From positions 3,906,001-3,970,000 of the forward strand of contig NZ_CP015600.1 in NCBI RefSeq assembly GCF_001647715.1: 64,000 nt of DNA. The letters are read 5' to 3'. Below the pieces are notes generated by a model. It made no database searches and was not told the DNA's origin. It saw nothing but the letters and a program-made list of their open reading frames with translations. Within the stretch, counting starts at the first letter, position 1; the number at the start of each line of letters is the position of its first letter. This document shows, piece after piece, positions 1 through 8,726 of the stretch. The translations under genes and the position numbers were made by a program. The stretch comes from Pseudomonas antarctica (GTDB lineage Bacteria > Pseudomonadota > Gammaproteobacteria > Pseudomonadales > Pseudomonadaceae).

Positions 1-520
1 ACGTGGGGCGTGTCATCAATGCCCTGCCGATGGCAACCATCTGCTGCTCACCGCCAGAGGTCAGCCCGGCGCGGGTATGGCGCTTGGTCTTGAGTCGGGG
101 GAACCAGGCGTAGAGGCGTTCCAGGTCGTGTTCCATGTCTTTGCGGCTCAGGCGCCGCACAAAGCCGCCGCTGCGCAGGTTGTCTTCCACGGTCAATTGG
201 CCGAACACATGCCGGCCTTCCAACACATGGACCATGCCCTGGCGCACGCGATGGCTGGGGTCGATGCCGGCCAGATCGCGGCCGGCATACTCGATCATGC
301 CGCGGCTGACTTCGGCCCGCTCGGCACGCACCAGCCCTGAAATCGCCTTGAGCGTGGTGCTCTTGCCGGCGCCATTGGCGCCGAGCAAGGCAACGATGGC
401 GCCCTTGGGCACCGTCAATGAGACCCCGGCGACCGCCAGGATCGCGCCGTCGTAGATCACTTCGATGTCGTTGACCGTCAGCAGCGACGGGGGCGCGGGT
501 TCAGCGGCGGGCTGACTCAT
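1..520 (-). CDS. Branched-chain amino acid-type ABC transporter ATPase, LivF-like (3' part outside window)
   Basis: ATP-binding subunit that would energise import by the LivH/LivM-like permeases encoded just upstream. The start is the ATG at 520; about 173 codons are visible and the gene runs off the window edge. Seen on the minus strand: a Walker A motif GANGAGKST (around 357-383) and, close to the edge, the ABC signature as TSGGEQQM followed by VAIGRALM. The Walker B region lies outside. It starts 3 bases after the stop of the binding-protein gene, so it is the last visible gene of the operon. LivF rather than LivG is inferred from the operon position and because a separate LivG-like gene is present at 3822-4592. 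Confidence 0.9.
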   Translation of the reverse strand, partial: MSQPAAEPAPPSLLTVNDIEVIYDGAILAVAGVSLTVPKGAIVALLGANGAGKSTTLKAISGLVRAERAEVSRGMIEYAGRDLAGIDPSHRVRQGMVHVLEGRHVFGQLTVEDNLRSGGFVRRLSRKDMEHDLERLYAWFPRLKTKRHTRAGLTSGGEQQMVAIGRALMTRPT

Positions 521-523
521 GGC

Positions 524-1864
524 TTATTCGTCCCCCGTGCAGGTGCGCGGCGTCAGGCCTTTTTCCTTGGCGAACGCGGCGGATTTTTCATCGATCAATG
601 GGCGCAGCAATGCACGGTCGGCGGCGATCCAGTCGCTGATCAGCGTCCAGTTGGCACCGTCCCACTGTTGCACCCGCGCCGAGCCGCCACCTTCGTGGTC
701 GCGGCACGACAGTTTGAGGTTCTGCATCAGGCCCAGGTAGCCCATGGCTTTGAGACGCGCGTCATCGATGTTCAAGTGCTCCAGGCCCCAGCGACCTTCT
801 TCACCATTCAATGGGCGCTTGCCGAACCTGGCCTGGGCGGTGCGAATCGCTTCCACGGCCACGGCGGCGTTTACCAGACCCGAGTTGTAGTAGACGCTGC
901 CGAAGTTTTTCAGGTCTTTGAGGTCGCTGTGCCCTTTGTCGAGGACGGACTGCTTGAGGCGTTTGTGGATCTCGAAATCGGCACCGGCCGGGTATGGCGT
1001 GAGCGCCAGGTAACCTTTGGCAGCGGCGCGTGCGGGCAACACGTCTTCGCTGGAACTGGCCCAGATATCGCCGATGATGTGGTCCACCGGGAAGCCGAAA
1101 CGCGCAGCGGTTTTCACCGCCACCGGGGTCGACACACCCCAGGTGCGCAGGAACACCCAGTCCGGGTTGGCCTGGCGTACCTGACGCCACTGCGCCGACT
1201 GTTCGTTGCCGGGGTCGGCCACCGGAATCTGGATATTTTCAAAGCCGTATTTCTCAGCCAACAGTTTCAACGGGCCGAGGGTTTCACGCCCGTAGGCCGA
1301 GTCGTGATACACCGTGGCGATCTTCTTGCCCTTGAGTTTGTCGAAGCCACCCTCGCGTTGGGCGATGTAGTTCACCAGGGTCGACGCTTCGCTGTAGAAG
1401 GTCAGCATCACCGGAAAGTTATACGGGAACACCGTGCCGTCGGTGGCTTCGGTGCGGCCGTAGCCAAGGGTAATCAGCGGGATCTTGTCCACCTCCGCCC
1501 GCTCGCTCAGGGCATAAGCGGCCGGTGCACCATTGGGCTGATAGACCGCAACCGGCGCGCCATCCAGGCCATTCTTGAAGCGCTCGTAGCACTCGATGCC
1601 CTTCTCCGCCGTCCATTCGGTCTCGCATTCCTGCCACACCAATTTGACGCCGTTGATGCCGCCTTCGACCTCATTGATATAGCGCAGGTAATCGATCATC
1701 CCGGCCCACACCTGCACGCCACTGGACGCGTAGGCGCCCACACGATAGGTAGCCAACGGGATAAATTGCTGGTCGGGCGACGCCACTGCCTGGGGTACCG
1801 CACCGGCCAGGGCAGCCAGTGCGAAGGCCGCGCCGACCAGAGAACGTTTGAAGGTTGCACGCAT
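524..1864 (-). CDS. ABC transporter periplasmic substrate-binding protein (LivK/type 1 PBP family)
   Basis: Extracytoplasmic receptor of the ABC importer. The ATG at 1864 is chosen because it gives a standard signal peptide (MRATFKRS, then a hydrophobic stretch ending around AVAS); the longer reading frame upstream has no signal-like features. The mature protein, about 420 residues, has the two-lobed Peripla_BP_6 pattern (motifs such as GGINGVKL near the N-terminus and KIATVYHDSAYG in the middle). It lies between livM-like and livF-like genes. The ligand cannot be read from sequence: the family binds branched-chain amino acids, amides, urea and aromatic acids, and the nearby monooxygenase operon hints at an unusual organic substrate. 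Confidence 0.9.
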   Translation of the reverse strand: MRATFKRSLVGAAFALAALAGAVPQAVASPDQQFIPLATYRVGAYASSGVQVWAGMIDYLRYINEVEGGINGVKLVWQECETEWTAEKGIECYERFKNGLDGAPVAVYQPNGAPAAYALSERAEVDKIPLITLGYGRTEATDGTVFPYNFPVMLTFYSEASTLVNYIAQREGGFDKLKGKKIATVYHDSAYGRETLGPLKLLAEKYGFENIQIPVADPGNEQSAQWRQVRQANPDWVFLRTWGVSTPVAVKTAARFGFPVDHIIGDIWASSSEDVLPARAAAKGYLALTPYPAGADFEIHKRLKQSVLDKGHSDLKDLKNFGSVYYNSGLVNAAVAVEAIRTAQARFGKRPLNGEEGRWGLEHLNIDDARLKAMGYLGLMQNLKLSCRDHEGGGSARVQQWDGANWTLISDWIAADRALLRPLIDEKSAAFAKEKGLTPRTCTGDE

Positions 1865-1886
1865 ATTGGATGCTCTTGAGGGAATG

Positions 1887-2936
1887 TTAGAAGCGCAGCG
1901 GCCACTGCCGCAGACGGTCACGCAGGTTGTGCAGCAGGCGGATCAACCCCTCGGGTTCCTTAATCAGGAACACGATGATCAACACGCCAAAGATGATTTT
2001 CTGCAGGTTCTGCAACTGCCCCGCGTCCACCGAACCACCGAACAACGCCTGCCCGGCATGGCTGAGAAAGATCGGCAGCAGACTGATAAAGGCCGCGCCC
2101 ACAAAGTTGCCGGCGATGCTGCCCATGCCACCGATAATGATGATGAACAGGATCTGGAACGAACGGTTGATGTCGAAGCTGCTCGCGCTGGCGGTGCCCA
2201 GGTAAGCGAAAGCCCACAGCGCGCCGGCAATGCCGAGATAGAACGAACTGACGGCGAAGGCCAGGCGCTTGTAGCGCACTACCGGGATGCCGACCACGGC
2301 GGCGGCGGTGTCCATGTCGCGAATCGCCATCCAGTTGCGGCCGACCTGGCTGCGGACCAGGTTGACGGCGGTCCAGGTCAGCAGCAGCACCGTGACCAGG
2401 GTCAGCAGGTAGCGGCCCAGCGGCGTATTGAGGTCATGGCCGAACAGTGCGAGTTTTGGCGCGGAAATGGTGCCGGAGGAACCGTAGTTGTAGAACCAGG
2501 GGAATTTGACGAACAGCCATTCCAGGAAGAATTGCGCCGTCAGCGTCGTGACCATCAAGTAGAAGCCCTTGATCCGCGAGCTGGGCAGCCCAAATACCAA
2601 CCCCACCAATGCACTGATGATCCCGCCACCGAGCAGCGCCACCGGCAAGCCCAGCTCCGGCAGGCGCAGCAGAAAGCCGTAGGTGGCAAACGCACCGACA
2701 GCCATGAACCCGGCCGCGCCCACCGAGGTTTGCCCGGTGTAGCCGGTCAACAGGTTCAAGCCCAGCCCGGCCAGTGACAGCACCAAAAATGGAATCAGGA
2801 TCGCATTCAGCCAATAATCATTGCCCCACAGCGGCACCACGATAAAGGCCAGCACGAACAGGCCGATAAGGCCCCAGGGCACACGCCGCTGAATCAACAG
2901 CAACGGCGCAGTTTGTTGAGCAACGGGAATCGACAT
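1887..2936 (-). CDS. Branched-chain amino acid-type ABC transporter permease, LivM-like
   Basis: Inner-membrane permease subunit, about 349 residues. The ATG at 2936 (MSIPVAQQ) is preferred over an upstream in-frame start that overlaps the livH-like gene. Several hydrophobic segments are visible, with the family's conserved loop around LTGYTGQTSVGAAGFMAVGA and an IIGGMGSIAGN segment toward the C-terminus, which in this family contacts the ATPase. It starts 4 bases after the LivH-like stop and is followed by the binding protein, giving the usual H-M order. Confidence 0.92.
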   Translation of the reverse strand: MSIPVAQQTAPLLLIQRRVPWGLIGLFVLAFIVVPLWGNDYWLNAILIPFLVLSLAGLGLNLLTGYTGQTSVGAAGFMAVGAFATYGFLLRLPELGLPVALLGGGIISALVGLVFGLPSSRIKGFYLMVTTLTAQFFLEWLFVKFPWFYNYGSSGTISAPKLALFGHDLNTPLGRYLLTLVTVLLLTWTAVNLVRSQVGRNWMAIRDMDTAAAVVGIPVVRYKRLAFAVSSFYLGIAGALWAFAYLGTASASSFDINRSFQILFIIIIGGMGSIAGNFVGAAFISLLPIFLSHAGQALFGGSVDAGQLQNLQKIIFGVLIIVFLIKEPEGLIRLLHNLRDRLRQWPLRF

Positions 2937-2940
2937 GGTT

Positions 2941-3822
2941 TCAGACTCGCTCGATGGCGCGCTCGCCGAACAGGCCGGCGGGACGGATATACAGGAAGGC
3001 CAGGGCCAATACATAGGCGAACCATGGCGTGATGCCGCCGCCGATCAGCGGGCCGATATACACCTCGGCGAGGTTCTCCGCCGCGCCGACAATCAGCCCG
3101 CCGACGATCGCCCCGCCGATCGAGGTAAAGCCACCGATGATCAATACCGGCAGAGCCTTGAGCACCACCAGCGACAGGGAAAACTGCACGCCCTGGCGCG
3201 CGCCCCACAACAGGCCCGCCACCAGGCCGACGATGCCGGCCACCGCCCAGACGATCTGCCAGATGCGGTTGAGGTTGATGCCGATGGACAACGCCGCCGT
3301 GGTGTCATCCGCCACCGCACGCAGCGACACACCGATGCGCGTCTTGTTGAACAGCAGCGCCAGCACGGTCACCAGCACCACGGCGGCTGCCGCGGCGATC
3401 AGGTCGAACTGGCTGAGCATCAGCGGCCCGACAAACAGCGGCACATCGTCGATGCCCAAATCCAGCGCGCGCACCTGCGAGCCCATCACGCCCTGGGCCA
3501 GGCCTTCGATAATGAACGACAGGCCCAAGGTGGCCATGAACAGGGTGATCTGCGAGCGATTGACCAGCGGCCGCAATACCAGACGCTCGATGAGCAAGGC
3601 GCCAACGATCATCACAATCACCGTCAGCAACAACGCCAGGGCAAACGGCACACCCTGGTCATGCAGGCTGACAAAGGTCAGGGCGGCAAACAGCAGCATC
3701 GAGCCCTGGGCGAAGTTGAACACGCCGCTGGCCTTGTAGATCAGCACGAAGCCGATGGCGACCAGCGAATACAGGGTGCCGGCGAGCAGGCCGCCGAGCA
3801 GGGTTTCGAAGAAGAACGTCAT
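2941..3822 (-). CDS. Branched-chain amino acid-type ABC transporter permease, LivH-like
   Basis: Inner-membrane permease partner of the LivM-like protein, 293 residues. It begins with a hydrophobic helix (MTFFFETLLGGLLAGTLYSL) and has the family features FNFAQGSM and IIGGFTSIGGAIVGG. Its ATG shares one base with the TGA of the upstream LivG-like gene (TGATG), so the two are translationally coupled. Family assignment is firm, substrate unknown. Confidence 0.92.
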   Translation of the reverse strand: MTFFFETLLGGLLAGTLYSLVAIGFVLIYKASGVFNFAQGSMLLFAALTFVSLHDQGVPFALALLLTVIVMIVGALLIERLVLRPLVNRSQITLFMATLGLSFIIEGLAQGVMGSQVRALDLGIDDVPLFVGPLMLSQFDLIAAAAAVVLVTVLALLFNKTRIGVSLRAVADDTTAALSIGINLNRIWQIVWAVAGIVGLVAGLLWGARQGVQFSLSLVVLKALPVLIIGGFTSIGGAIVGGLIVGAAENLAEVYIGPLIGGGITPWFAYVLALAFLYIRPAGLFGERAIERV

Positions 3823-4592
3823 CAGTGCGTAACTCCCAGATAAGCCGCGATCACATCCGGGTTGGCCTGTACTTGGGCGGGCGTGCCGTCGCCAACCTTG
3901 CGTCCGTAGTCGAGCACCACCACATGGTCGGACAAGCCCATGACCACGCCCATGTCGTGTTCGATCAACACCACGGTGGTGCCCAGGTCGCGGTTCACAT
4001 CGGCGACGAAGCGGGCCATTTCCTGTTTTTCCTCGGCATTCATCCCGGCCATGGGCTCATCCAGCAGCAACAGGCTGGGGCCCGCGATTAACGCGCGGCC
4101 AAGCTCTACGCGCTTTTGCAGGCCATAGGACAGGTTGCCCACCAGCACATCGCGATGGGCTTGCAGTTCGAGGAATTCGAGAATGCCTTGAGCACGCAGG
4201 CGAAACGCTTCGGCCTCTCGACGCGCGCGCGGCAAGTCGAGGGCTTGTTCAATAAAGGTGGTGCGCATATGCCGCGACAGGCCGGTGAGGATGTTGTCGA
4301 GCACGCTCATCTTCTTGAACAGCGCGTTGTTCTGGAACGTGCGGCCGATGCCGCGACGCGCGGCGCCCAACGGGTCGATGCGGTGGAAGTGGTGTTGCTC
4401 AAAAACGATTTCACCAGCGTCAAAGCGATACACGCCGTTAAGCACGTTGAGCAACGAACTTTTGCCGGCGCCATTGGGGCCGATCAGCGCACAGATCTCG
4501 CCGCGCTGCACCTGGAAGGACAAGGCATTGATCGCCTTGACCCCTTTGAACGACAGCGAGATATCCCGCACTTGGAGAATGGCCTGGCTCAT
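3822..4592 (-). CDS. Branched-chain amino acid-type ABC transporter ATPase, LivG-like
   Basis: Cytoplasmic ATPase, 256 residues. Walker A GPNGAGKSS is near residue 40, the signature LSYGLQKRVELGRAL near 155-170, and Walker B LLLLDEP follows, then the switch histidine in IEHDM. The length and the C-terminal segment DYGRKVGDGTPAQVQANPDVIAAYLG are typical of LivG. The start codon overlaps the stop of the synthetase-like gene (ATGA). Confidence 0.93.
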   Translation of the reverse strand: MSQAILQVRDISLSFKGVKAINALSFQVQRGEICALIGPNGAGKSSLLNVLNGVYRFDAGEIVFEQHHFHRIDPLGAARRGIGRTFQNNALFKKMSVLDNILTGLSRHMRTTFIEQALDLPRARREAEAFRLRAQGILEFLELQAHRDVLVGNLSYGLQKRVELGRALIAGPSLLLLDEPMAGMNAEEKQEMARFVADVNRDLGTTVVLIEHDMGVVMGLSDHVVVLDYGRKVGDGTPAQVQANPDVIAAYLGVTH

Positions 4593-5500
4593 GCGATATC
4601 CCGTTTGAATTCAGCCAGCCATGCTGGGTCGTTGTGGGGCTTTTGCGTGCTGGGTGGCTGCCAGATGTAAGCCAGGCGCTGGAAGCCCAGCAGTTTGCGC
4701 ACGCGGTTTTTGATCAGGCGCCGCACGCCACTTTGCGGGTGCGCAATGGCCCAATCGCACAGGCGTCGACGCCAGGTGCCGGGGGGCGCGAGGCGACGCT
4801 CGATAGCGTCAGCCACGTGCTGCAAGCGCTCGGGCGACAGCAGCAGGCCGGTCGGCGCGACCTCGCTGCAATCGCGCCGGGCCGAGGCGAGGCTTTCCGG
4901 AAATGCCAGGCCGTGGCCGCTGTTCAGCCATTGCTCCAGGACCTCCTTCAGGCCGCCTTGCCAGTGAGTGCCCTCCTCACTCCACAACACGGTTTCACCG
5001 CTTGATTGCCACCAGCGATGCAGATGTTGCGCCGGGTCTACCGGGCCGAGCAGTTGGTTAAAATCCAACAGGTTGGCGGACTGCCAATGCCGCACCTGCT
5101 GACGCCCCTGCGCATAAGAATGAGTGGGATGAATGCGCCACAGCTGCTGGTACAGGGCTTCGGGCTCCAGGTCATCGGCCAGGGTCAATACTTGCCCGCC
5201 GATGGACTGTGCGGCCAGCGCCAACAGCAACAGGTTGGGCTCGAAAGCACCGCTGAGGGCCAGCCGCGATTGCTCGCCGAAACCCTGCTGGCGCAGGCCG
5301 TCGGCCAGGCGTTCCACATCGCGCAAGGCATCGATCCAGCGCCACGCATACCACTGGCCCTGGCGCTTGTGCCGCAAGGCGATGTGCAGCGGGGTAATCT
5401 GCGCCCAGTGGTGCAATTGCGCCTGGGCTCTGGGTAAATGGTCGAGCCGTTCAGCGGGCCATTCCAGCACCTGCGGACGTTTGAGTTCGTGCACGCTCAT
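4589..5500 (-). CDS. Truncated, degenerate AMP-dependent acyl-CoA synthetase-like protein
   Basis: The 303 residues resemble only the N-terminal part of the long acyl-CoA synthetases that often accompany liv-type ABC operons. Residues about 25-110 follow the family well (WYAWRWIDALRDVERLADGL). Around residues 200-260 it still resembles the middle of the enzyme (ESLASARRDCSEVAPTGLLL, then WRRRLCDWAI). Where the P-loop YTSGTTG-PKG should be, only SSGETVLWSEEG is seen. The whole C-terminal half, with the YG-TE and TGD motifs, is absent, so synthetase activity is unlikely. The frame is intact, an AGGAG lies upstream, and it overlaps livG (ATGA), so it is probably translated. It may be a retained non-catalytic partner or a gene in decay. 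Confidence 0.7.
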   Translation of the reverse strand: MSVHELKRPQVLEWPAERLDHLPRAQAQLHHWAQITPLHIALRHKRQGQWYAWRWIDALRDVERLADGLRQQGFGEQSRLALSGAFEPNLLLLALAAQSIGGQVLTLADDLEPEALYQQLWRIHPTHSYAQGRQQVRHWQSANLLDFNQLLGPVDPAQHLHRWWQSSGETVLWSEEGTHWQGGLKEVLEQWLNSGHGLAFPESLASARRDCSEVAPTGLLLSPERLQHVADAIERRLAPPGTWRRRLCDWAIAHPQSGVRRLIKNRVRKLLGFQRLAYIWQPPSTQKPHNDPAWLAEFKRDIA

Positions 5501-5576
5501 AGGGGTAATACTCCTATTGGGTGGTTAAGCGTGCGGTGGTCCGCTGGCTGAATTATTTGGATCGACAACGATTAAC

Positions 5577-5665
5577 TGTGGGAGCTGGCTTGCCTGCGAT
5601 GGCGGCGTGTCAGTTGGCAATTTTCCAGCTGCCCCACCGCCATCGCAGGCAAGCCAGCTCCCACA
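5577..5665. repeat. REP pair (inverted Pseudomonas REP hairpin)
   Basis: Two inverted copies of the element beginning TGTGGGAGCTGGCTTGCC, about 29 bases each, flank a short spacer. They sit between the monooxygenase gene and the synthetase-like gene on the same strand, so they may separate two transcription units or stabilise a mRNA end. Confidence 0.85.
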
Positions 5666-5683
5666 TGCATTGAGTTTGTTCAG

Positions 5684-7063
5684 TTAGAGGGTGGTCGCTT
5701 TGAGGTCGCGATAGCCGGCACCCGGATGGTTCGACGCCAGCCGCGCGCCCTCGCCGAACAGCTTTTCGCGCAAGGTGCCCTGGGCGTATTCGGTCTTGTA
5801 CACGCCGCGTTTTTGCAACTCCGGCACCAGCAAGTCCACGGCGTCGATAAAGGTTTCGTGGGTCAGCGCGTAGGCCAGGTTGAAGCCGTCCACATCGGTC
5901 TCTTCGACCCACTCCTGCAACAGGTCAGCCACGGTCTCGGGGCCACCGACAAACAGCGGGCCAAAGCCGCCAATGCCGACCCAATCGGCCAGCTCGTTGG
6001 GTGTCCAGACCTTGTTCGGGTCCGCCGTGGAGAAGGCTTCCACGGCCGATTGAATGGCATTGGTGTGCACATGCTTGAGCGGCTCATCCGGTTTGAACTG
6101 GCTGAAATCAATGCCGGTCCAGCCGGAGATCAGCGCCATTGCACCTTCGTAACTGACGTAGGATTTGTACTCCTCGAACTTGGCTTTCGCCTTGGCGTCG
6201 GTCTCGCCGACGATCACCGTCTGCAAGTTGAAGATCAGGATTTTCTTCGGATCACGCCCCGCCTCAGCGGCGCGGCGGCGGATGTCGGCGACGGTCTTTT
6301 TCAGCAGCACCTTGGATGGCGCGGCGACGAACACGCACTCGGCCTGTTCGGCGGCGAACTGCTTGCCACGGCTGGACGCACCGGCCTGGTAGAGCACCGG
6401 CGTGCGCTGCGGCGATGGCTCGCACAGGTGAATACCGGGCACCTGGAAGTGTTTGCCAACGTGGCGGATCTCGTGGATCTTGCTCGGGTCGCTGAAAATC
6501 CGCCGTTCGCGGTCACGCAGTACGGCGCCCTCTTCCCAACTGCCTTCCCAGAGTTTGTAGCAAACTTCCAGGTATTCCTCGGCATAGTCATAGCGCGCGT
6601 CGTGTTCGGTCTGGGCTTTCTGGCCGAGGTTCTTGGCGCCGCTTTCCAGGTACGACGTGACAATGTTCCAGCCAACGCGGCCCTTGGTCAGGTGATCAAG
6701 CGTGGAAAGCCTGCGGGCAAACGGGTACGGATGCTCGAAGGACAACGATGCGGTGAGGCCAAAGCCCAGGTGTTCGGTGACCAGGGCCATCGGCGCAATC
6801 AGCGACAAGGGATCGTTGACCGGCACTTGCGCGGCCTGGCGAATCGCCGCGTCACCGTTGCCGTTGTACACATCGTAGATACCCAGCACGTCGGCGATAA
6901 ACAGCCCGTCGAATTTGCCGCGTTCAAGGATTTTCGCCAGATCGGTCCAATATTCCAGGTCCTTGTACTGCCACGAGCGGTCACGCGGATGCGCCCACAA
7001 GCCGGGGGATTGGTGGCCGACACAGTTCATGTCGAAGGCATTCAAACGGATTTCACGGGACAT
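5684..7063 (-). CDS. LLM-class flavin-dependent monooxygenase (NtaA/SnaA/DszA/SfnG-type)
   Basis: Reduced-FMN-dependent monooxygenase of the bacterial luciferase-like superfamily, about 459 residues, the usual length for the NtaA/DmoA branch. Family features are the start REIRLNAFDMNCVGHQSPGLW, the segment FDGLFIADVLG, LTKGRVGWNIVTSYLESGAKN in the flavin-binding region, and VLYQAGASSRGKQFAA further on. The ATG at 7063 is used; an in-frame TTG lies one codon upstream. The start overlaps the stop of the upstream gene (TGATG), with GGAG inside that gene. Together with the SfnB-like gene it suggests oxidative release of sulfur (or nitrogen) from an organic compound. A flavin reductase is not encoded nearby. 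Confidence 0.9.
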   Translation of the reverse strand: MSREIRLNAFDMNCVGHQSPGLWAHPRDRSWQYKDLEYWTDLAKILERGKFDGLFIADVLGIYDVYNGNGDAAIRQAAQVPVNDPLSLIAPMALVTEHLGFGLTASLSFEHPYPFARRLSTLDHLTKGRVGWNIVTSYLESGAKNLGQKAQTEHDARYDYAEEYLEVCYKLWEGSWEEGAVLRDRERRIFSDPSKIHEIRHVGKHFQVPGIHLCEPSPQRTPVLYQAGASSRGKQFAAEQAECVFVAAPSKVLLKKTVADIRRRAAEAGRDPKKILIFNLQTVIVGETDAKAKAKFEEYKSYVSYEGAMALISGWTGIDFSQFKPDEPLKHVHTNAIQSAVEAFSTADPNKVWTPNELADWVGIGGFGPLFVGGPETVADLLQEWVEETDVDGFNLAYALTHETFIDAVDLLVPELQKRGVYKTEYAQGTLREKLFGEGARLASNHPGAGYRDLKATTL

Positions 7064-7437
7064 CAAAGCACTCCGTTGAGGTGGTAGTTGCCGACAGCCT
7101 GGTATTTGCCGCGCAGCGGGTCGTCGAGGGTCGACGGCAGCGCGGTGCGTTGGCCGGTCAGTTCGAATTCAGCATTGCTGGCAGCAATGAGGGCTTCGGC
7201 GGCGGCGATTTGTGCTTCGATCAAGGCCACGGGGCTGGGATGGGTTTCGGCGCGTTCCAGCAGCGCGGCGGCCACGTCGATGCGAATCTGCACATCGCCG
7301 AAGCGGCTGATCACATAGGGGTCATCGCTGGCCTGGACAAAGCGCCGACTGTTCTCCAACAGTTGGCGCGCCTGATGCAGTGGGTGGTTCAGTGTGTGCT
7401 TCAGTGTATGGCTCAGTGCTTCGTTGAGTGCGGTCAT
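7063..7437 (-). CDS. Stand-alone C-terminal domain of an SfnB-like acyl-CoA dehydrogenase-fold protein
   Basis: A 124-residue protein resembling only the C-terminal helical domain of the SfnB-like protein encoded just upstream. Compare its ending DDPLRGKYQAVGNYHLNGVL with HDPARWKYHLIGNFVLNGVK of the neighbour, and DDPYVISRFGDVQIRI with QDPFTIAAIGDLEWRV. The segment carrying the LDRFWRNARTHT motif is missing. It has a GGAG upstream of the ATG at 7437, is in frame, and overlaps the monooxygenase start. Seen: homology to half a flavoenzyme fold. Inferred: a subunit or remnant from duplication; without the N-terminal and middle domains it cannot bind FMN/FAD alone. Confidence 0.75.
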   Translation of the reverse strand: MTALNEALSHTLKHTLNHPLHQARQLLENSRRFVQASDDPYVISRFGDVQIRIDVAAALLERAETHPSPVALIEAQIAAAEALIAASNAEFELTGQRTALPSTLDDPLRGKYQAVGNYHLNGVL

Positions 7438-7449
7438 GGGTCAGGCTCC

Positions 7450-8646
7450 TCAGTTCCAGGCGTGGCGTGCAGGCTTCACGCCGTTGAGCACAAAGTTGCC
7501 GATCAAGTGGTATTTCCAGCGTGCCGGGTCGTGCAGGGTGTGGGTGCGCGCGTTGCGCCAGAAGCGATCGAGGTTGTGCTTGCCCGTGACCGAGCGGGTG
7601 CCGGCCAGTTCGAAGAGTTTGCTGCTGGCGAGCAAAGCGGTTTCAGCCGACAGGACTTTGGCCTGGGCGACCACCAGCGAAGCGTTGGCCACGGTGTCTG
7701 CATTCGGCTCGGCCAGGGCCAGGTCAACCGCCTTGCCGGCTTTGGCGAGGATGGCTTCGGTGCCGTGCACGCGCCACTCCAGGTCGCCAATGGCCGCAAT
7801 CGTGAACGGGTCTTGCCAGCCGTGATCCTGCTGGCTGTCGATCCACGGGCGTGCCTGGCGCGCATACGATTTCGCCTGTTCCAGAGCGCCCAGGGCGATA
7901 CCAGTGTCGACCGCCGCCTGGATAATCTGCGAAATCGGGCCATTGGCGGTGGGTTGGTCAAAGGCCAGGTGGGCCGGGATCACCGCCGTGCGGGGCACGG
8001 TCACGCCGTCGAGGGTCACGCCACCGCTGGCGGTGGTGCGCTGGCCGAAGCCATCCCAACTATCAATCACAGTGAGGCCCGGCGCATCGCGTTCGACGAA
8101 CGCGATGAAGGCCTGGCCGTTTTCGTTGTTGCCGACGGTGGGCACGAGATGGGCGAACAACGCGCCGGTGCAGTAAAACTTTTCGCCGTTGATTTGCGCG
8201 GTGTCGCCCTCGAAACGGATCTGGGTGTCAAACGTGCCGACGTTTTTGCTCTTGGCCTCAGAGAAGGCGTTGCCGAATCGGTAGCCCGCCAGGACCTTGC
8301 CGAAGTAGTGACGCTTTTGTTCCGCGCTGGCGGTTTGCAGCAGGATGTCCACCACGCCCAGGTGATTTTGCGGGATTTGCCCCAGGGACGGGTCGGCGGC
8401 GGAGATCAACTTGATCACCTCGGCCACGGTTACATAGGACACCTCGGCGCCGCCGTAGGCCTTGGGAATGGTGATACCCCACAGGCCGCTGGCAGAAAAT
8501 TCGTCAAGCTCGTCGACGGGCAGGCGCCGCTCGCGGTCGCGCACGCTGGCGTCGACGGCAAAGCGGGCGGCCAACCGAGTGGCGACCTCAATGGCTTCGG
8601 CATCCGAGCGGATGATATGGGCAGGGTGTTGAGGATGGGCTGACAT
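7450..8646 (-). CDS. sfnB: SfnB-family sulfur-acquisition flavin oxidoreductase (acyl-CoA dehydrogenase fold)
   Basis: A 398-residue protein of the SfnB/DszC/DBT-monooxygenase branch of the acyl-CoA dehydrogenase superfamily. Visible: N-terminal helices with GLWGITIPKAYGGAEVSYVT, LGQIPQNHLGVVDILL, the beta domain with GEKFYCTGALFAHLVPT and WDGFGQRTTASGGVTLDGV, and the C-terminal four-helix part ending NLDRFWRNARTHTLHDP. SfnB is associated with use of dimethyl sulfone and other organosulfur compounds during sulfur limitation. First gene of the operon; a sigma-54 promoter lies 35-54 bases upstream of its ATG. The exact substrate is not inferable. Confidence 0.88.
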   Translation of the reverse strand: MSAHPQHPAHIIRSDAEAIEVATRLAARFAVDASVRDRERRLPVDELDEFSASGLWGITIPKAYGGAEVSYVTVAEVIKLISAADPSLGQIPQNHLGVVDILLQTASAEQKRHYFGKVLAGYRFGNAFSEAKSKNVGTFDTQIRFEGDTAQINGEKFYCTGALFAHLVPTVGNNENGQAFIAFVERDAPGLTVIDSWDGFGQRTTASGGVTLDGVTVPRTAVIPAHLAFDQPTANGPISQIIQAAVDTGIALGALEQAKSYARQARPWIDSQQDHGWQDPFTIAAIGDLEWRVHGTEAILAKAGKAVDLALAEPNADTVANASLVVAQAKVLSAETALLASSKLFELAGTRSVTGKHNLDRFWRNARTHTLHDPARWKYHLIGNFVLNGVKPARHAWN

Positions 8647-8680
8647 GGGCCGACTCCAGGCTCCGATGAGATACCTGGGT

Positions 8681-8700
8681 GATTGCAGGAGTCGTGCCTG
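8681..8700 (-). promoter_or_regulatory. Sigma-54 promoter of the sfnB operon
   Basis: Read on the minus strand: AGGCACGACTCCTGCA, with GG (8698-8697) and GC (8686-8685) separated by exactly 10 bases, as required for RpoN (consensus TGGCAC-N5-TTGCW). Transcription would start near 8673, about 27 bases before the sfnB ATG, leaving room for a GGAG ribosome site. SfnR-type enhancer-binding proteins are known to drive sfn genes through sigma-54. Confidence 0.8.
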
Positions 8701-8726
8701 AATTTAATCAGCAATAAAATCAGTGA

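Noticed and set aside
524..1864. Assigning urea (UrtA) or leucine as the ligand of the binding protein
   Set aside because: Ligand identity cannot be read from the sequence and the operon lacks urea-metabolism genes; left as family level only.
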